From Haloterrigena salifodinae (GTDB lineage: Archaea; Halobacteriota; Halobacteria; Halobacteriales; Natrialbaceae), in NCBI RefSeq assembly GCF_003977755.1, contig NZ_RQWN01000004.1:310001-374000 (forward strand): a stretch of 64,000 nt of DNA. Direction: 5' to 3'. Both the position numbers and the translations under genes were made by a program. The stretch's first letter is position 1. The number at the start of each line of letters is the position of its first letter. Shown here one piece after another: positions 50,630 to 60,324 of this stretch. The notes under the pieces are model-generated. The model did no database searches, was not told the DNA's origin, and saw nothing but the letters and a program-made list of their open reading frames with translations.

Positions 50630-51693
50630 CAGTTCTCACCCCCGTCGGTCGCGGCGCTTTGACCGCTCGCCGGGCGGGTCTCGGGCGCGGCGCTGATCGT
50701 CACGGCGTCGTCGGCCTCGTCGTAGTAGAAACACGCGGACTCGTGGGAGTTACTTACCGTCATCATCGGCGGGTCGTCGGATCGACATCGTTCGTCGGCC
50801 ATCGGACACCGGGGGTGGTACGAACAGCCCGGAATGTGGTCGACCGGATCCGGCTTGCTCCCCTCGATGATGTTCATCTCCTCGACCGGCACGTTCAGAT
50901 CCGGCGTCGTGTCGAGAAGCGCGCGCGTGTACGGGTGCGACGCGTTGTAGAGCAGATCGTCCGTCGTCCCGATCTCGACGATGTTGAACGCGTACATCAC
51001 GGCGATGCGGTCGGCGAGCTTGGTCAACAGCGGGAGATCGTGCGTGATGAACACGAGCGTCAGATCGTACTCCTCCTGGAGGTCGCGCAGGAGCGTGACG
51101 ATCGAGCGCTGCATCAACAGGTCCAGCGCGGCCGTCGGCTCGTCGAGAACGAGGACGTCCGGCTCGAGGACCAGCGAGAGCGCGATGAGCGCGCGCTGTT
51201 TCATCCCGCCGGAGAGTTCGTGGGCGTACGAGTCGAGGATCCGGTCCGGATCGAGGTAGACGCTCTCTAAGAGTTCACGCGCGCGATCCATGCCGGCGGG
51301 AATGTCCCGGTTGTGGTCCTGCAGGGTCTCCCTGAAGTGCGTCCGAATCGTCGTGACGGGGTTGAACGAACTCATCGCCCCCTGGAACACCATGGCGATC
51401 TCCTCCCAGCGGAACCGGTTCAGTTCGGATTCGGAGAGGTCCAGCACGGAGACCGGTTCGCCGTCGTCCGGATGGTAGGTGACCTCGCCAGTCGAGACGC
51501 CGGGTTCGACGACGGCGTTGAGAAACGACGAGGCGAGCATGGACTTTCCGCTCCCGCTTTCGCCGATGATGCCGAGCGTCTCGTTGCGAGCGACGTCGAG
51601 ATCGGCGTCGCGGACGACGCGCGACTGCCCGCGATTCATCTCGAACGTGACGTTGAGGTCGCGGACCTCCACGATCGTGTCTGAGTTACTCAT
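50629..51693 (-). CDS. Peptide-type ABC transporter ATPase (DppD/OppD)
   Basis: A 354-residue ATPase with Walker A GESGSGKSML, signature LSGGMKQRALIALSLVL and Walker B VLVLDEPTAALD. The C-terminal extension carries CSYHPRCPMADERC. It is followed directly by the second ATPase and preceded by the permease pair at 70 nt. Together they form the heterodimeric motor of the importer. Confidence 0.93.
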   Translation of the reverse strand: MSNSDTIVEVRDLNVTFEMNRGQSRVVRDADLDVARNETLGIIGESGSGKSMLASSFLNAVVEPGVSTGEVTYHPDDGEPVSVLDLSESELNRFRWEEIAMVFQGAMSSFNPVTTIRTHFRETLQDHNRDIPAGMDRARELLESVYLDPDRILDSYAHELSGGMKQRALIALSLVLEPDVLVLDEPTAALDLLMQRSIVTLLRDLQEEYDLTLVFITHDLPLLTKLADRIAVMYAFNIVEIGTTDDLLYNASHPYTRALLDTTPDLNVPVEEMNIIEGSKPDPVDHIPGCSYHPRCPMADERCRSDDPPMMTVSNSHESACFYYDEADDAVTISAAPETRPASGQSAATDGGEN

Positions 51694-51762
51694 GCGTTGT
51701 CTTGTCAGTGTGAATTGCGGACAGTGATATAGTACTACCGTTATATCTATTCGTTGTTAGTT

Positions 51763-52758
51763 TCATGGTTCGGGACCTCCGTCGTCATCGATCGTCGACG
51801 AGTGTCGCGCCCTGAGTCGGACGTTGAACACGCTGTCCATCCCCTGGGAGAACAGCACGAGTCCGAACGACATCAGGAAGATCGTCAGTAACGGGAACGC
51901 GAGGAAGTGGTACATGCTCGGCTTACTCAGCGCGTTCCCTTCGTACGCGATGTTCATCATGACGCCCCAGTTGAACGTCGTGAACGGGAGGATCCCGAGG
52001 AAGTACAGCCCGACGGACTCGAAGATGATGCGTCGGGACGCCAGCGCCGCGTTCACCGTGATGTAGGGCATCAGCTGAGCGAGCACGTCTCGACGGAGGA
52101 TCGTCCCCGTCGAAATCCCCATGATCTGCGAGGCCTCCACGTACGACTCCTCCCTGATGCTGAGCACCTGGGATCGCACAGTCCTTGCCAATCCGGGCCA
52201 GTTGTCGAGTCCGAGCAGGACGCCGATGACGTACGGGTCCTTTGGCTGGAAGATCGCGATCAGGACGATGACCAGCGGGAGCCCGGGGATCGTGATGATG
52301 ATGTCGGTGATCGACATCAGAATCGTGTCGATCTTCGACCCCCGGAGGAACCCCGAGAGGACGCCGACCAGCGCCGCGAACCCGATGCTCACGACCGCGC
52401 CGGCGAACACCATCCGGAACATGTCCGGCGTCGCGTGAATGAGTTGCGCCCCGATCGGCTGGCCGAAGGTGTCCGTCCCGAGAATGTAGTTGGGGTTCTG
52501 GAACGGCGGTACGAGAACGGGCGCGACGTTACTCGTCGGTCTGTCGACGAGCCAGACGCCGACGGTCCCCATCAGGACGAACATCGCGATGATTGCCGTC
52601 CCAACGATGGCTCGCCAATCGGTCATCGCCACCCGGGCGGGCGCGACGACGTACAGGTCGAACTGTCGCTTGAGCCGCTGGGACCGCGGCGTCGGTTCAC
52701 GGTCGATGTCCGCGTCGAAGAGCGTCTCGAGGTCGTCGTCGGGTCGTTCGTTACTCAT
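51763..52758 (-). CDS. Peptide-type ABC permease (DppC/OppC)
   Basis: A 331-residue permease with a cytoplasmic N-terminal stretch and six helices. The BPD-transp-1 region includes the IDTILMSITDIIITIPGLPLVIVLIAI stretch and the EAA-type loop YVEASQIMGISTGTILRRDVLAQL that docks to the ATPase. It overlaps DppB by 8 nt, so the two permeases are co-translated. Confidence 0.92.
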   Translation of the reverse strand: MSNERPDDDLETLFDADIDREPTPRSQRLKRQFDLYVVAPARVAMTDWRAIVGTAIIAMFVLMGTVGVWLVDRPTSNVAPVLVPPFQNPNYILGTDTFGQPIGAQLIHATPDMFRMVFAGAVVSIGFAALVGVLSGFLRGSKIDTILMSITDIIITIPGLPLVIVLIAIFQPKDPYVIGVLLGLDNWPGLARTVRSQVLSIREESYVEASQIMGISTGTILRRDVLAQLMPYITVNAALASRRIIFESVGLYFLGILPFTTFNWGVMMNIAYEGNALSKPSMYHFLAFPLLTIFLMSFGLVLFSQGMDSVFNVRLRARHSSTIDDDGGPEP

Positions 52759-53770
52759 TGTTTCCTCCGGACGAGATTCGGGGGTCGATGAAGCCGTACG
52801 TCAGATCCGCGATCAGGATCGCGACGATCGTCACGAGCGTGAAGACGATGAGCGATCCCATGAGGACGGGGTAGTTTCGCACTTGGATGGCGTCGTACAC
52901 CAGCAGTCCCACGCCCGGGTAGGAGAAGATCTCCTCAACGATGACGGAGCTGCTGAGCACGCCGGCGATGCCGATCATGAACTGCGTGTACATCGGCAGG
53001 ATGGCGTTTCGGCCCACGTACTGGGTCGCGATACGGGAGTTGCGCAGCCCGCGCAGTTCCGCGACGCGGAGGTAGTCCTCCCCGAGGACGCGGACGGAGT
53101 TCCCTCGCATCGTCAGCGCCGTGCCGAGTCCGAGCACGCTCATCGACAGTATCGGGAGCGCGGCGTAGAGCGCGATGCTCTGCATGAACGCCAGGTTGAA
53201 TCCCGGTTCGATACCGAGGCCGTACCGGCCGCCCGTCGGGAAGAAATTGTTCCGAATGCTAAAGAAGAAGATGAACAGGATCCCCGCGACGTAGTACGGC
53301 GTGGAGTTGAGTCCGATAACGACGACGGACGACACCGAGTCGAATCGGGACTTCTCCTTGAAGGCCATCACTGCGCCGAGCACGATGCTCACGGAGTAGC
53401 CGATGACCATCGCGTAGACGCTGATGAGCATCGACCACGGGAGTCGCTCGGCGAGGAGCGACGTCACGGTGTCCTCCGAGTAGAGCGACTCGCCGAGATC
53501 GAACTCGAGGAAGACGCTGCTCATGTACTGGTAGTACTGCACGTAAATCGGCGCATCGCTCTCGAGATTCGTGTAGTTCTCGACTAGCTGTTCGATTTGC
53601 TCCGGATTGATCGTATTCGACGATCCCATCTGCTGGGAGAGGATCTGATTCCGAAGCGCCTGCTCAGGGCCGCCCGGCATCATCTGGTACAGAACGAACG
53701 TTAGCGTCACTGTCGCGAAAAACGTCAGTAGCGCCTGTCCAATGCGCTTCGCGAGGTAATTCCCTTGCAT
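52751..53770 (-). CDS. Peptide-type ABC permease (DppB/OppB)
   Basis: A 339-residue permease. It begins with the DppB-type YLAKRIGQALLTFFATVTLTFVLYQMMPGGP and has a coupling loop DYLRVAELRGLRNSRIATQYVGRNAILP. It lies 50 nt downstream of the first binding-protein gene. With DppC it forms the channel for the imported oligosaccharide (inferred cargo). Confidence 0.93.
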   Translation of the reverse strand: MQGNYLAKRIGQALLTFFATVTLTFVLYQMMPGGPEQALRNQILSQQMGSSNTINPEQIEQLVENYTNLESDAPIYVQYYQYMSSVFLEFDLGESLYSEDTVTSLLAERLPWSMLISVYAMVIGYSVSIVLGAVMAFKEKSRFDSVSSVVVIGLNSTPYYVAGILFIFFFSIRNNFFPTGGRYGLGIEPGFNLAFMQSIALYAALPILSMSVLGLGTALTMRGNSVRVLGEDYLRVAELRGLRNSRIATQYVGRNAILPMYTQFMIGIAGVLSSSVIVEEIFSYPGVGLLVYDAIQVRNYPVLMGSLIVFTLVTIVAILIADLTYGFIDPRISSGGNNE

Positions 53771-53819
53771 GTCCTATAGTCCTATATCCTATTATTACGG
53801 GTATTGTGATCGAGACGGT

Positions 53820-55595
53820 CTAATTCGTCGAAATGCGTCCTCGTAGTAGCGCGAACGGTCCCGGGTTCGGACGGTCCATCCGGAACTCGTCCTCGCTCGG
53901 GAAGTCGAAGTTCTCGACGTCGCCGGCGAAGCCGCGGTTCTCCTGTAAGTGGATAATCGCGGGCAGGTCGAAGTTAACCCACTGGACGAGCGTTCGCGTC
54001 AGTTCCTTCGTTTCTTCCTCGGACGATGCGCCCTCGAGGTCGACCATGAGCTGGGCCGGGTTGATCTCGACGCCGTTGCTCCCGACTTCCGTCGCGCCGA
54101 CTTCCTCGGGGATCTCGAGCGAGAACGGCACGCCGGTCGGTCCCGTATCGCTATCGCTGGTGACGTCGCCGGCGAGGAGACCGTAGAAGTCGTTCGAGAA
54201 GTACGCCATGGGGTGCCAGTACGGCAGCGCGACGTGCCACATCCAGGCGATGTCGAACTCCCACTCCTGAACCCGCGAGTAGTAGTCCTGACCGACGGCC
54301 TCCATCTCCGCGTTCAGCCCGAACGCGTTGAGGTGATCGGTGAAGACTTTCGTCGGCTGGGACTGCGAAACGTCGGATTGCGTGATGACAGTGAAGTCGG
54401 TCGCGTTACCGTCAGGACTGATCCATTCGCCGTTTTCCCGCGAGTAGCCGGCGTCCTCCATGTAGGCGATCGCCGTCTCCTCGTCGGCCTCGACGGGGTA
54501 CTCGATGAGCTGGTCGACGAAGTCCTCGCCGAGGTACTGGTCTTCGATGGTCTCCCTGATCCCCGTCTGGACCTGCGTCGGGCTCGCGAGCATTCCCGTC
54601 TGCGTCGCAGCGTCGATGATCGAGGGAATGTCGATCGCGGAGATGATCGCTCGGCGAACCGATCGGTTCGCGAGGTGCTCGTTACTCCAGTTCAACATGT
54701 ACTTCTGGCAGTTGTAGTGACTCAGTTCGTAGATGTTCTCGATGTTGTCGGGATACTCCGAACGCTGACTCTCGGTGATGTACTGAGTCATGTCGAGCTC
54801 GTCGCTCTTCTCGAGTTGCTCGACCTGCGTCCCCGATTCGATGTTCGGAAGGACCCGAATCTGCTCGATATCCGTCTCGTCCGCCCACGGGTGGTCCTCC
54901 CACTTGGTCGCCAGCGTCTCCGAGGAATTGAAGTCCTCGATCTTGAAGAGCGAACTGCCGTATCCTTCGTCGACGAACTCCTCGGTATCGATCGTCAGCT
55001 GGAGGAGGTCCTCGGTAACCGACTGACGGCCGCTTTCTCCGCCTGCGTCCTCGTAGCGCTCGTAGTACTCTCGGAAGACCGATTTCGGGGCGCTCGTCCC
55101 GAGGCCCGCGTTCGATTTGGCGATAACCGGCGAAACCTCGTCCTTGTAAATTCGTTTGACGGTGTAGTCGTCGACCAATTCATGGCCTTCGAAGGGCGAG
55201 GCCTCCGGATCCTGGTAGCGCCAGAGCTCCGCCTCGATGAAGTAGTCTTCGGCGGTGATGTCGTTGCCGTTCCAGAAGTTCCACTGATCCGAGAACTCGA
55301 TCGTGACCTCGCGGCCGTCGACGCTAATATCCTCGAAGAAATCCGTGGACACCGACCCGTCGGAATGCGTCGCGAGCGTTTCCTGTGTCCAGTAGATGCT
55401 GTAGGTCTGTCCGTAGTCCGAGGCGTTCCAGGGGTTGAAGTGGACCTCCGTCGGCGGGCGACCGCCTTCGAACGCCGTGACGAACTCCGCACTGTTATCG
55501 CCGCCACCGACACACCCAGCTAGCGTCGCTGCAAGCGTTCCGGCGCTTGCCCCGACAAAGTGACGTCTACTCAAATGACTGTGGTCCTTGATCAT
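53820..55595 (-). CDS. ABC substrate-binding lipoprotein A (SBP family 5)
   Basis: A 591-residue extracytoplasmic family-5 (DppA/OppA type) binding protein. The N-terminus has a twin-arginine SRRHFVGASAG and lipobox ending at Cys28 (TLAGC). ATG 55595 is preferred over the GTG three codons before. Nearly every region matches the upstream paralogue at 55780-57549, for example FNPWNASDY and EFSDQWNFWNGNDITAEDY. It is the closer of two binding proteins to the permeases. Cargo is inferred to be rhamnogalacturonan oligosaccharide. Confidence 0.92.
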   Translation of the reverse strand: MIKDHSHLSRRHFVGASAGTLAATLAGCVGGGDNSAEFVTAFEGGRPPTEVHFNPWNASDYGQTYSIYWTQETLATHSDGSVSTDFFEDISVDGREVTIEFSDQWNFWNGNDITAEDYFIEAELWRYQDPEASPFEGHELVDDYTVKRIYKDEVSPVIAKSNAGLGTSAPKSVFREYYERYEDAGGESGRQSVTEDLLQLTIDTEEFVDEGYGSSLFKIEDFNSSETLATKWEDHPWADETDIEQIRVLPNIESGTQVEQLEKSDELDMTQYITESQRSEYPDNIENIYELSHYNCQKYMLNWSNEHLANRSVRRAIISAIDIPSIIDAATQTGMLASPTQVQTGIRETIEDQYLGEDFVDQLIEYPVEADEETAIAYMEDAGYSRENGEWISPDGNATDFTVITQSDVSQSQPTKVFTDHLNAFGLNAEMEAVGQDYYSRVQEWEFDIAWMWHVALPYWHPMAYFSNDFYGLLAGDVTSDSDTGPTGVPFSLEIPEEVGATEVGSNGVEINPAQLMVDLEGASSEEETKELTRTLVQWVNFDLPAIIHLQENRGFAGDVENFDFPSEDEFRMDRPNPGPFALLRGRISTN

Positions 55596-55779
55596 CTTTC
55601 CCACGGAGTATCCGTTACGAGCTATACTTATGTAACTTTTGGTAAGATATCATAGATATCATCGTACATAGTATGGGACTATTCAGCAGAGGATCGTCTC
55701 GTTTACTAGTGGTGAAGGGGGGAGCAGGAAGACTGTTCGCAGGGAGTACAGTCTTTCCTGTGTACGGGCGCGGCGTTAT

Positions 55780-57549
55780 TTAGTTGGTCGAGATGTGGCC
55801 GTTCAGAAGCGCGTTCGGGCCCGGGTTGGAGCAATCCATGCGGAAGTCGTCCTCGCTCGGGAAGGTAAAGTTCTCCACGTCGCCGGCGAAGCCGCGGTTA
55901 TCCTGGAGGTGAACGATCACGGGCAGATCGTAGTTGACCCACTGGGCGAGCGTTTGCGTGATCTCGATCGTTTCCTCCTCGGACGACGCGCCCTCGAGGT
56001 CGACCATGAGCTGGGCCGGGTTGATCTCGACGCCGTTGCTGTCGACCTCCGTGGCGCCGACCTCTTCGGGGATTTCCAGCGAGAACGGCACGCCGGTCGG
56101 TCCCGTATCGCTATCGCTGGTGATGTCGCCGGCGAGGAGGCCGTAGAAGTCGTTCGAGAAGTACGCCACGGGGTGCCAGTACGGGAGGGCGACGTGCCAC
56201 ATCCAGGCGATGTCGAACTCCCACTCCTGAACTCGCGAGTAGTAATCCTGTCCGACGGCCTCCATCTCCACGTTCAGTCCGAATTCGTTGAGGTGGTCGG
56301 TGAAGACCTTCGTCGGCTGGGACTTCTTGACGCCCGCCTGCGTGATGGCGGTGAAGTCGGTTGCGTCGCCGTCGGGACCGATCCACTCGCCGTTTTCCCG
56401 CGAGTAGCCGGCCTGCTGCATGTACTCGACGGCCGCCTCCTCGTCGGCCTCGACGGGGTACTCGATGAGCTGGTCGACGAAGTCTTCGCCGAGGTACTTC
56501 TCCTCGACGGACGATCGGATTCCCGTCTGAACCTGGGTCGGCGTCGCCATCACCCCGGTCTGGTTCGCGGCGTCGACGATCGAGGGAATGTCAATGGCGG
56601 AAATGATCGCTCGCCGGACCGGCCGCCTCGCGAGGTGCTTGTTGTTCCAGTTCAAGATGTATTTCCGACAGCTGTAATGGTCTAGCTTGTAAATGTTCTC
56701 GATGTTATCGGGGTACTCCGACCGCTGGTCCTCAGTGATGTACTGGGTCATGTCGAGGTCGTCGCTCTTCTCGAGTTGCTCGACCTGAGTCCCCTCGGTG
56801 GGCTTTACGCGGATCTGCTCGATATCCGTCCGGTCGGCCCACGGGTGGTCCTCCCACGTGGTCGCCAGCGTCTCCGAGGAGTTGAAGTCCTCGATCTTGA
56901 AGAGCGAACTGCCGTACCCTTCCTCGACGAACTCCTCGGTGTCGATCGTCAACTGGAGGAGATCCTCGCTAACGGCCTCCCGCTCGCTCTCCGTGGTGGC
57001 GTCCTCGTAGCGCTCGTAGTACTCCCGGAAGACCGACTTGGGCGCGGCCGTCCCGGCACCGGCTTCCGACCGCGCGATCGTCGGCGAGATCTCGTCCTTG
57101 TAGATCCGCTTGACGGTGTAATCGTCGACCAGTTCGTGGCCTTCGATCGGCGAGGCCTCCGGATCCTGATAGCGCCAGATCTCCTGTTCGATGAGATAGT
57201 CCTCGGCGGTGATGTCGTTGCCGTTCCAGAAGTTCCACTCGTCGGAAAACGTGACCGTGACCTCCCGACCGTCGACGCTGAGATCCTCGAAGAAATCGGT
57301 CGACACCGTCCCGTCGGCGTGCGTCGTAACCGTGCCCTGGAGCCAGTAGATGCTGTAGGTCTGCGCGTAGTCCGACGCGTTCCAGGGGTTGAAATGAACC
57401 TGCGTCGGCTGGCGCCCACCCGCGAACGCCGTGACGAACTCCGTCGCGTCGCTGCCGCTACCGAGACAGCCCGCGAGCGTGGCCGCGACCGTGCCGGCGC
57501 TGGCACCGATAAACTCCCGTCTGTTCACCCGAGTGCGATTATGTCTCAT
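55780..57549 (-). CDS. ABC substrate-binding lipoprotein B (SBP family 5), tandem duplicate
   Basis: A 589-residue paralogue of lipoprotein A. Tat signal NRREFIGASAG and Cys28 lipobox. Identity by eye is well over half throughout, with long identical stretches such as the ALPYWHP-x-AYFSNDFYGLLAGD region; differences cluster in residues 150-330 and the last 60. It is the first gene of the importer operon. The duplicate probably widens substrate range or raises capture capacity. Confidence 0.92.
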   Translation of the reverse strand: MRHNRTRVNRREFIGASAGTVAATLAGCLGSGSDATEFVTAFAGGRQPTQVHFNPWNASDYAQTYSIYWLQGTVTTHADGTVSTDFFEDLSVDGREVTVTFSDEWNFWNGNDITAEDYLIEQEIWRYQDPEASPIEGHELVDDYTVKRIYKDEISPTIARSEAGAGTAAPKSVFREYYERYEDATTESEREAVSEDLLQLTIDTEEFVEEGYGSSLFKIEDFNSSETLATTWEDHPWADRTDIEQIRVKPTEGTQVEQLEKSDDLDMTQYITEDQRSEYPDNIENIYKLDHYSCRKYILNWNNKHLARRPVRRAIISAIDIPSIVDAANQTGVMATPTQVQTGIRSSVEEKYLGEDFVDQLIEYPVEADEEAAVEYMQQAGYSRENGEWIGPDGDATDFTAITQAGVKKSQPTKVFTDHLNEFGLNVEMEAVGQDYYSRVQEWEFDIAWMWHVALPYWHPVAYFSNDFYGLLAGDITSDSDTGPTGVPFSLEIPEEVGATEVDSNGVEINPAQLMVDLEGASSEEETIEITQTLAQWVNYDLPVIVHLQDNRGFAGDVENFTFPSEDDFRMDCSNPGPNALLNGHISTN

Positions 57550-57646
57550 GGCTACAAGTAGTCATTAATTATCGACCCTTATGTAGATTGGGACTAGTAA
57601 TCGGTCGTCGGTGCACACGGGATTCGATCGCCCGGCGCAGTCGCCG

Positions 57647-57871
57647 TTAGTCCGCGCGTCGCCCGCAGACGACCATCATCGCAAACGAGAAGGCACCGAT
57701 CACGGCGAACGTCGCGAGTTGGACGATCGTAATAATGTGCGTTCCGGTCCCTCGCTCGATAGCCGGCAGCGCGGCGCCGAGAACGATCAGCGCCAACACC
57801 GAGACCATAAACAGCAGTCGGAAATGATGCCGGAACCGGCAGAACGCGCCGACGAGGGTTTCCTCCGTCAT
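57647..57871 (-). CDS. Small two-helix membrane protein
   Basis: A 74-residue protein with two hydrophobic helices (LLFMVSVLALIVLGAALP and IITIVQLATFAVIGAFSFAMMVV) joined by a short acidic loop. It lies 97 nt upstream of the importer operon on the same strand. I do not recognise a family; it is one of three small two-helix proteins next to transporters in this window. Confidence 0.6.
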   Translation of the reverse strand: MTEETLVGAFCRFRHHFRLLFMVSVLALIVLGAALPAIERGTGTHIITIVQLATFAVIGAFSFAMMVVCGRRAD

Positions 57872-58160
57872 GCCGTCATCGTTTTCGCTCAGCCATCACA
57901 AGTGTTACTGTGTGAGTCAGTGGCACGATTATCACGTTCGACCGAGAAACGAGTCCGTCGAACAGCACCTTCGAAGTGATTCGGTTCCCGCGAACGCGTG
58001 TGATCGGACGGCGACTCGGACGGTCCGCCACGCGCTCGAGTAAGGCGACCTCGAGTACGTTCTCCAGTGGAGAACGCTCTTCTCATCGTGACTGATTCGG
58101 TGTTGTGAGTGTCGCTACCCAAAAATTCTAATAAGATGTCATAAATTGAGAGATCGAGGT

Positions 58161-58193
58161 GTGGAATTCGATGACAGACGCAAACACGAATAG
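58161..58193 (+). CDS. Mini-ORF overlapping PL11 gene 1 start
   Basis: GTG at 58161 opens a 10-codon ORF (MEFDDRRKHE) that reads through the PL11 ATG at 58171 in another frame. The same 10-nt offset recurs in the other two PL11 genes. Confidence 0.3.
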   Translation: MEFDDRRKHE

Positions 58194-60219
58194 GAGACGG
58201 TATCGACGCGACGTGCTAGGCGGAATCGCAATCGGGACGACAGCAATCACAACCAGTGGTGTCGGCGCAGCGATCCCCGGCAGTCAGTCCCACCGGTCTG
58301 CCCGCGGAAACAGGAGTGATACTGAGACGCCGGAGGGAACACGGCAGATGGAGTCACTCGGTCGAGGTCTCGTGGCCGTTCCGGTCGACAACGGAGTGCT
58401 CGTCCGCTGGCGACTGCTCGGGACCGACCCAGCTGATCTGGGTTTCCACGTGTTCCGCGACGGCGAGCGGGTGAACAACAAGCCGATCACCGAGAGCACG
58501 AACTTCCTCGACCCCGAGGGGACGACCGATTCGACCTACGCTGTTCGACCGGTCGGCGTCGGTCGAGCCGGTGGCGGAAAACACAACGGACGGAAACACG
58601 GCAGAGGGAAACACGGTGAGGACGGCAGTGACCGCAAACCCGGCATGTCGGAGTCCGTCAAGGTGTGGGAGAATCAGTACAAGGAGATCCCGCTGAACAA
58701 ACCCGATCCGGTCGAGGGCGAGGACGGTGAGACGATTACGTACCACGCCAACGACGCCAGCGTCGGCGATCTCACCGGGAACGGCACGCTCGACATCGTC
58801 CAGAAGTGGACTCCATCGGACGCAGGGGACAACTTGCCGGGTCATAGAAGCGACGTCCTGCTCGACGGCTACACGATAGAGGGCGAGCACCTCTGGCGGA
58901 TGAACCTCGGACAGAACATCCGGGCTGGACCACACTACACGCCGTTCGCCGTCTACGACTTCGACGGCGACGGGAAAGCCGAACTGGCCGTGCGGACGTC
59001 CGACGGCGCCACGGACGGGACCGGCACGGTCATCGGCGACCCGGACGCCGACTACACGAACGAGGACGGATTCGTCCTCGAGGGACCGGAGTACCTCACC
59101 GTCTTCGACGGCGAAACCGGCGAGGCACTCGCAACAGAAGACTTCGAGCCCGCGCGCGGCGACGTCTGCGACTGGGGCGACTGCTACGGCAACCGCGTCG
59201 ATCGATTCCTCGCCGGCGCCGCCTACCTCGACGGCGAGCGTCCGAGCATCCTCATGACGCGGGGCTACTACGAGAAGACCATGCTGGCCGCGTGGGACTT
59301 CCGCGACGGCGAACTCACCACCCGCTGGATCTTTGACAGCACCGACGGCAATCAGGAGTACGAGGGCCAGGGTAACCACCAGCTCGCCATCGCCGACGTC
59401 GACGGTGACGGGAAGGACGAGATCGTTTACGGCGCCTGTGTCATCGATCACGACGGCACCGGGCTCTACTCGACCGGGTGGCACCACGGGGACGCCCTCC
59501 ACGTCGGTGACTTCGACCCTAGTCGGGACGGACTCGAGGTCTTCCAGCCACACGAGTACGGGGAGTATGGAGCGTCGTTCCGGGATGCCGAAACGGGCGA
59601 GCTCCTGTGGGGGATCGGAGACGGAAGCAGCGACGTCGGTCGGGGCATGATCGCAGACATCGATCCGAACTACGACGGCGCGGAAGCGTGGGCGGGCGTT
59701 CCCCTGTCCGATGGCGGACTCGGCACGTGGTCCGCCAGCGGCGAGCAAATCAACGAAAATACCGTCAACTCGATCAACTTCGGGATCTGGTGGACCGGAG
59801 ACCTGCACCGGGAGCTGCTGGACCACGACTTCCTCGGCTGGGAGGAAGGATACGGCGTCGGCTGGATCAAGAAGTGGAACCCCGAAACCGAGGAGCTCGA
59901 CCTGCTGAAGTCCTTCGAGGGAACTCGGTCGAATAACTCGTCGAAGGGGACGCCGTGTCTCTCGGGAGACATCCTCGGCGACTGGCGCGAAGAGGTGATC
60001 TGGCGGACCGAAGACAGCGAGACGCTGCGGCTGTACGCGACGCCGTACGAGACTGATCACCGACTGCACACACTGTTGCACGACTCGCAATATCGAACCG
60101 CGCTCGCATGGCAGAACGCCGGCTACAATCAGCCGCCGTGGCCGAGTTACTTCCTCGGACACGGGATGGACGACCCGCCGAAACCCGACATCGAACTCGT
60201 CTCCAGCGATAACGGCTGA
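58171..60219 (+). CDS. PL11 rhamnogalacturonan lyase 1, Tat-exported
   Basis: A 682-residue polysaccharide lyase of family 11 that cleaves rhamnogalacturonan I by beta-elimination outside the cell. N-terminus YRRDVLGG gives a Tat motif, with a hydrophobic h-region to about residue 30. PL11 landmarks: GLVAVPVDNGVLVRWRLLG near residue 70, then a beta-propeller with calcium-binding DFDGDGK and DVDGDGK loops. A Lys/His/Gly-rich insert (about residues 134-158) is unusual. ATG 58171 is preferred; an in-frame GTG at 58159 adds four residues. First of three tandem copies. Confidence 0.93.
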   Translation: MTDANTNRRRYRRDVLGGIAIGTTAITTSGVGAAIPGSQSHRSARGNRSDTETPEGTRQMESLGRGLVAVPVDNGVLVRWRLLGTDPADLGFHVFRDGERVNNKPITESTNFLDPEGTTDSTYAVRPVGVGRAGGGKHNGRKHGRGKHGEDGSDRKPGMSESVKVWENQYKEIPLNKPDPVEGEDGETITYHANDASVGDLTGNGTLDIVQKWTPSDAGDNLPGHRSDVLLDGYTIEGEHLWRMNLGQNIRAGPHYTPFAVYDFDGDGKAELAVRTSDGATDGTGTVIGDPDADYTNEDGFVLEGPEYLTVFDGETGEALATEDFEPARGDVCDWGDCYGNRVDRFLAGAAYLDGERPSILMTRGYYEKTMLAAWDFRDGELTTRWIFDSTDGNQEYEGQGNHQLAIADVDGDGKDEIVYGACVIDHDGTGLYSTGWHHGDALHVGDFDPSRDGLEVFQPHEYGEYGASFRDAETGELLWGIGDGSSDVGRGMIADIDPNYDGAEAWAGVPLSDGGLGTWSASGEQINENTVNSINFGIWWTGDLHRELLDHDFLGWEEGYGVGWIKKWNPETEELDLLKSFEGTRSNNSSKGTPCLSGDILGDWREEVIWRTEDSETLRLYATPYETDHRLHTLLHDSQYRTALAWQNAGYNQPPWPSYFLGHGMDDPPKPDIELVSSDNG

Positions 60220-60306
60220 ACGGCGTGTCCCGCCGTGGCGCCGTTTAGTTACGGTAGAATTACCCCAAACAGTTATATTAATAGATAATATACCAAATTT
60301 CGGAGT

Positions 60307-60324
60307 ATGAGGGAAGATGACTAG
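60307..60324 (+). CDS. Mini-ORF overlapping PL11 gene 2 start
   Basis: ATG at 60307 encodes MREDD and stops at a TAG. It begins 10 nt upstream of the PL11 ATG (60317), about 30 nt downstream of the TATA-like GTTATATTAA (60272-60281). Confidence 0.35.
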   Translation: MREDD

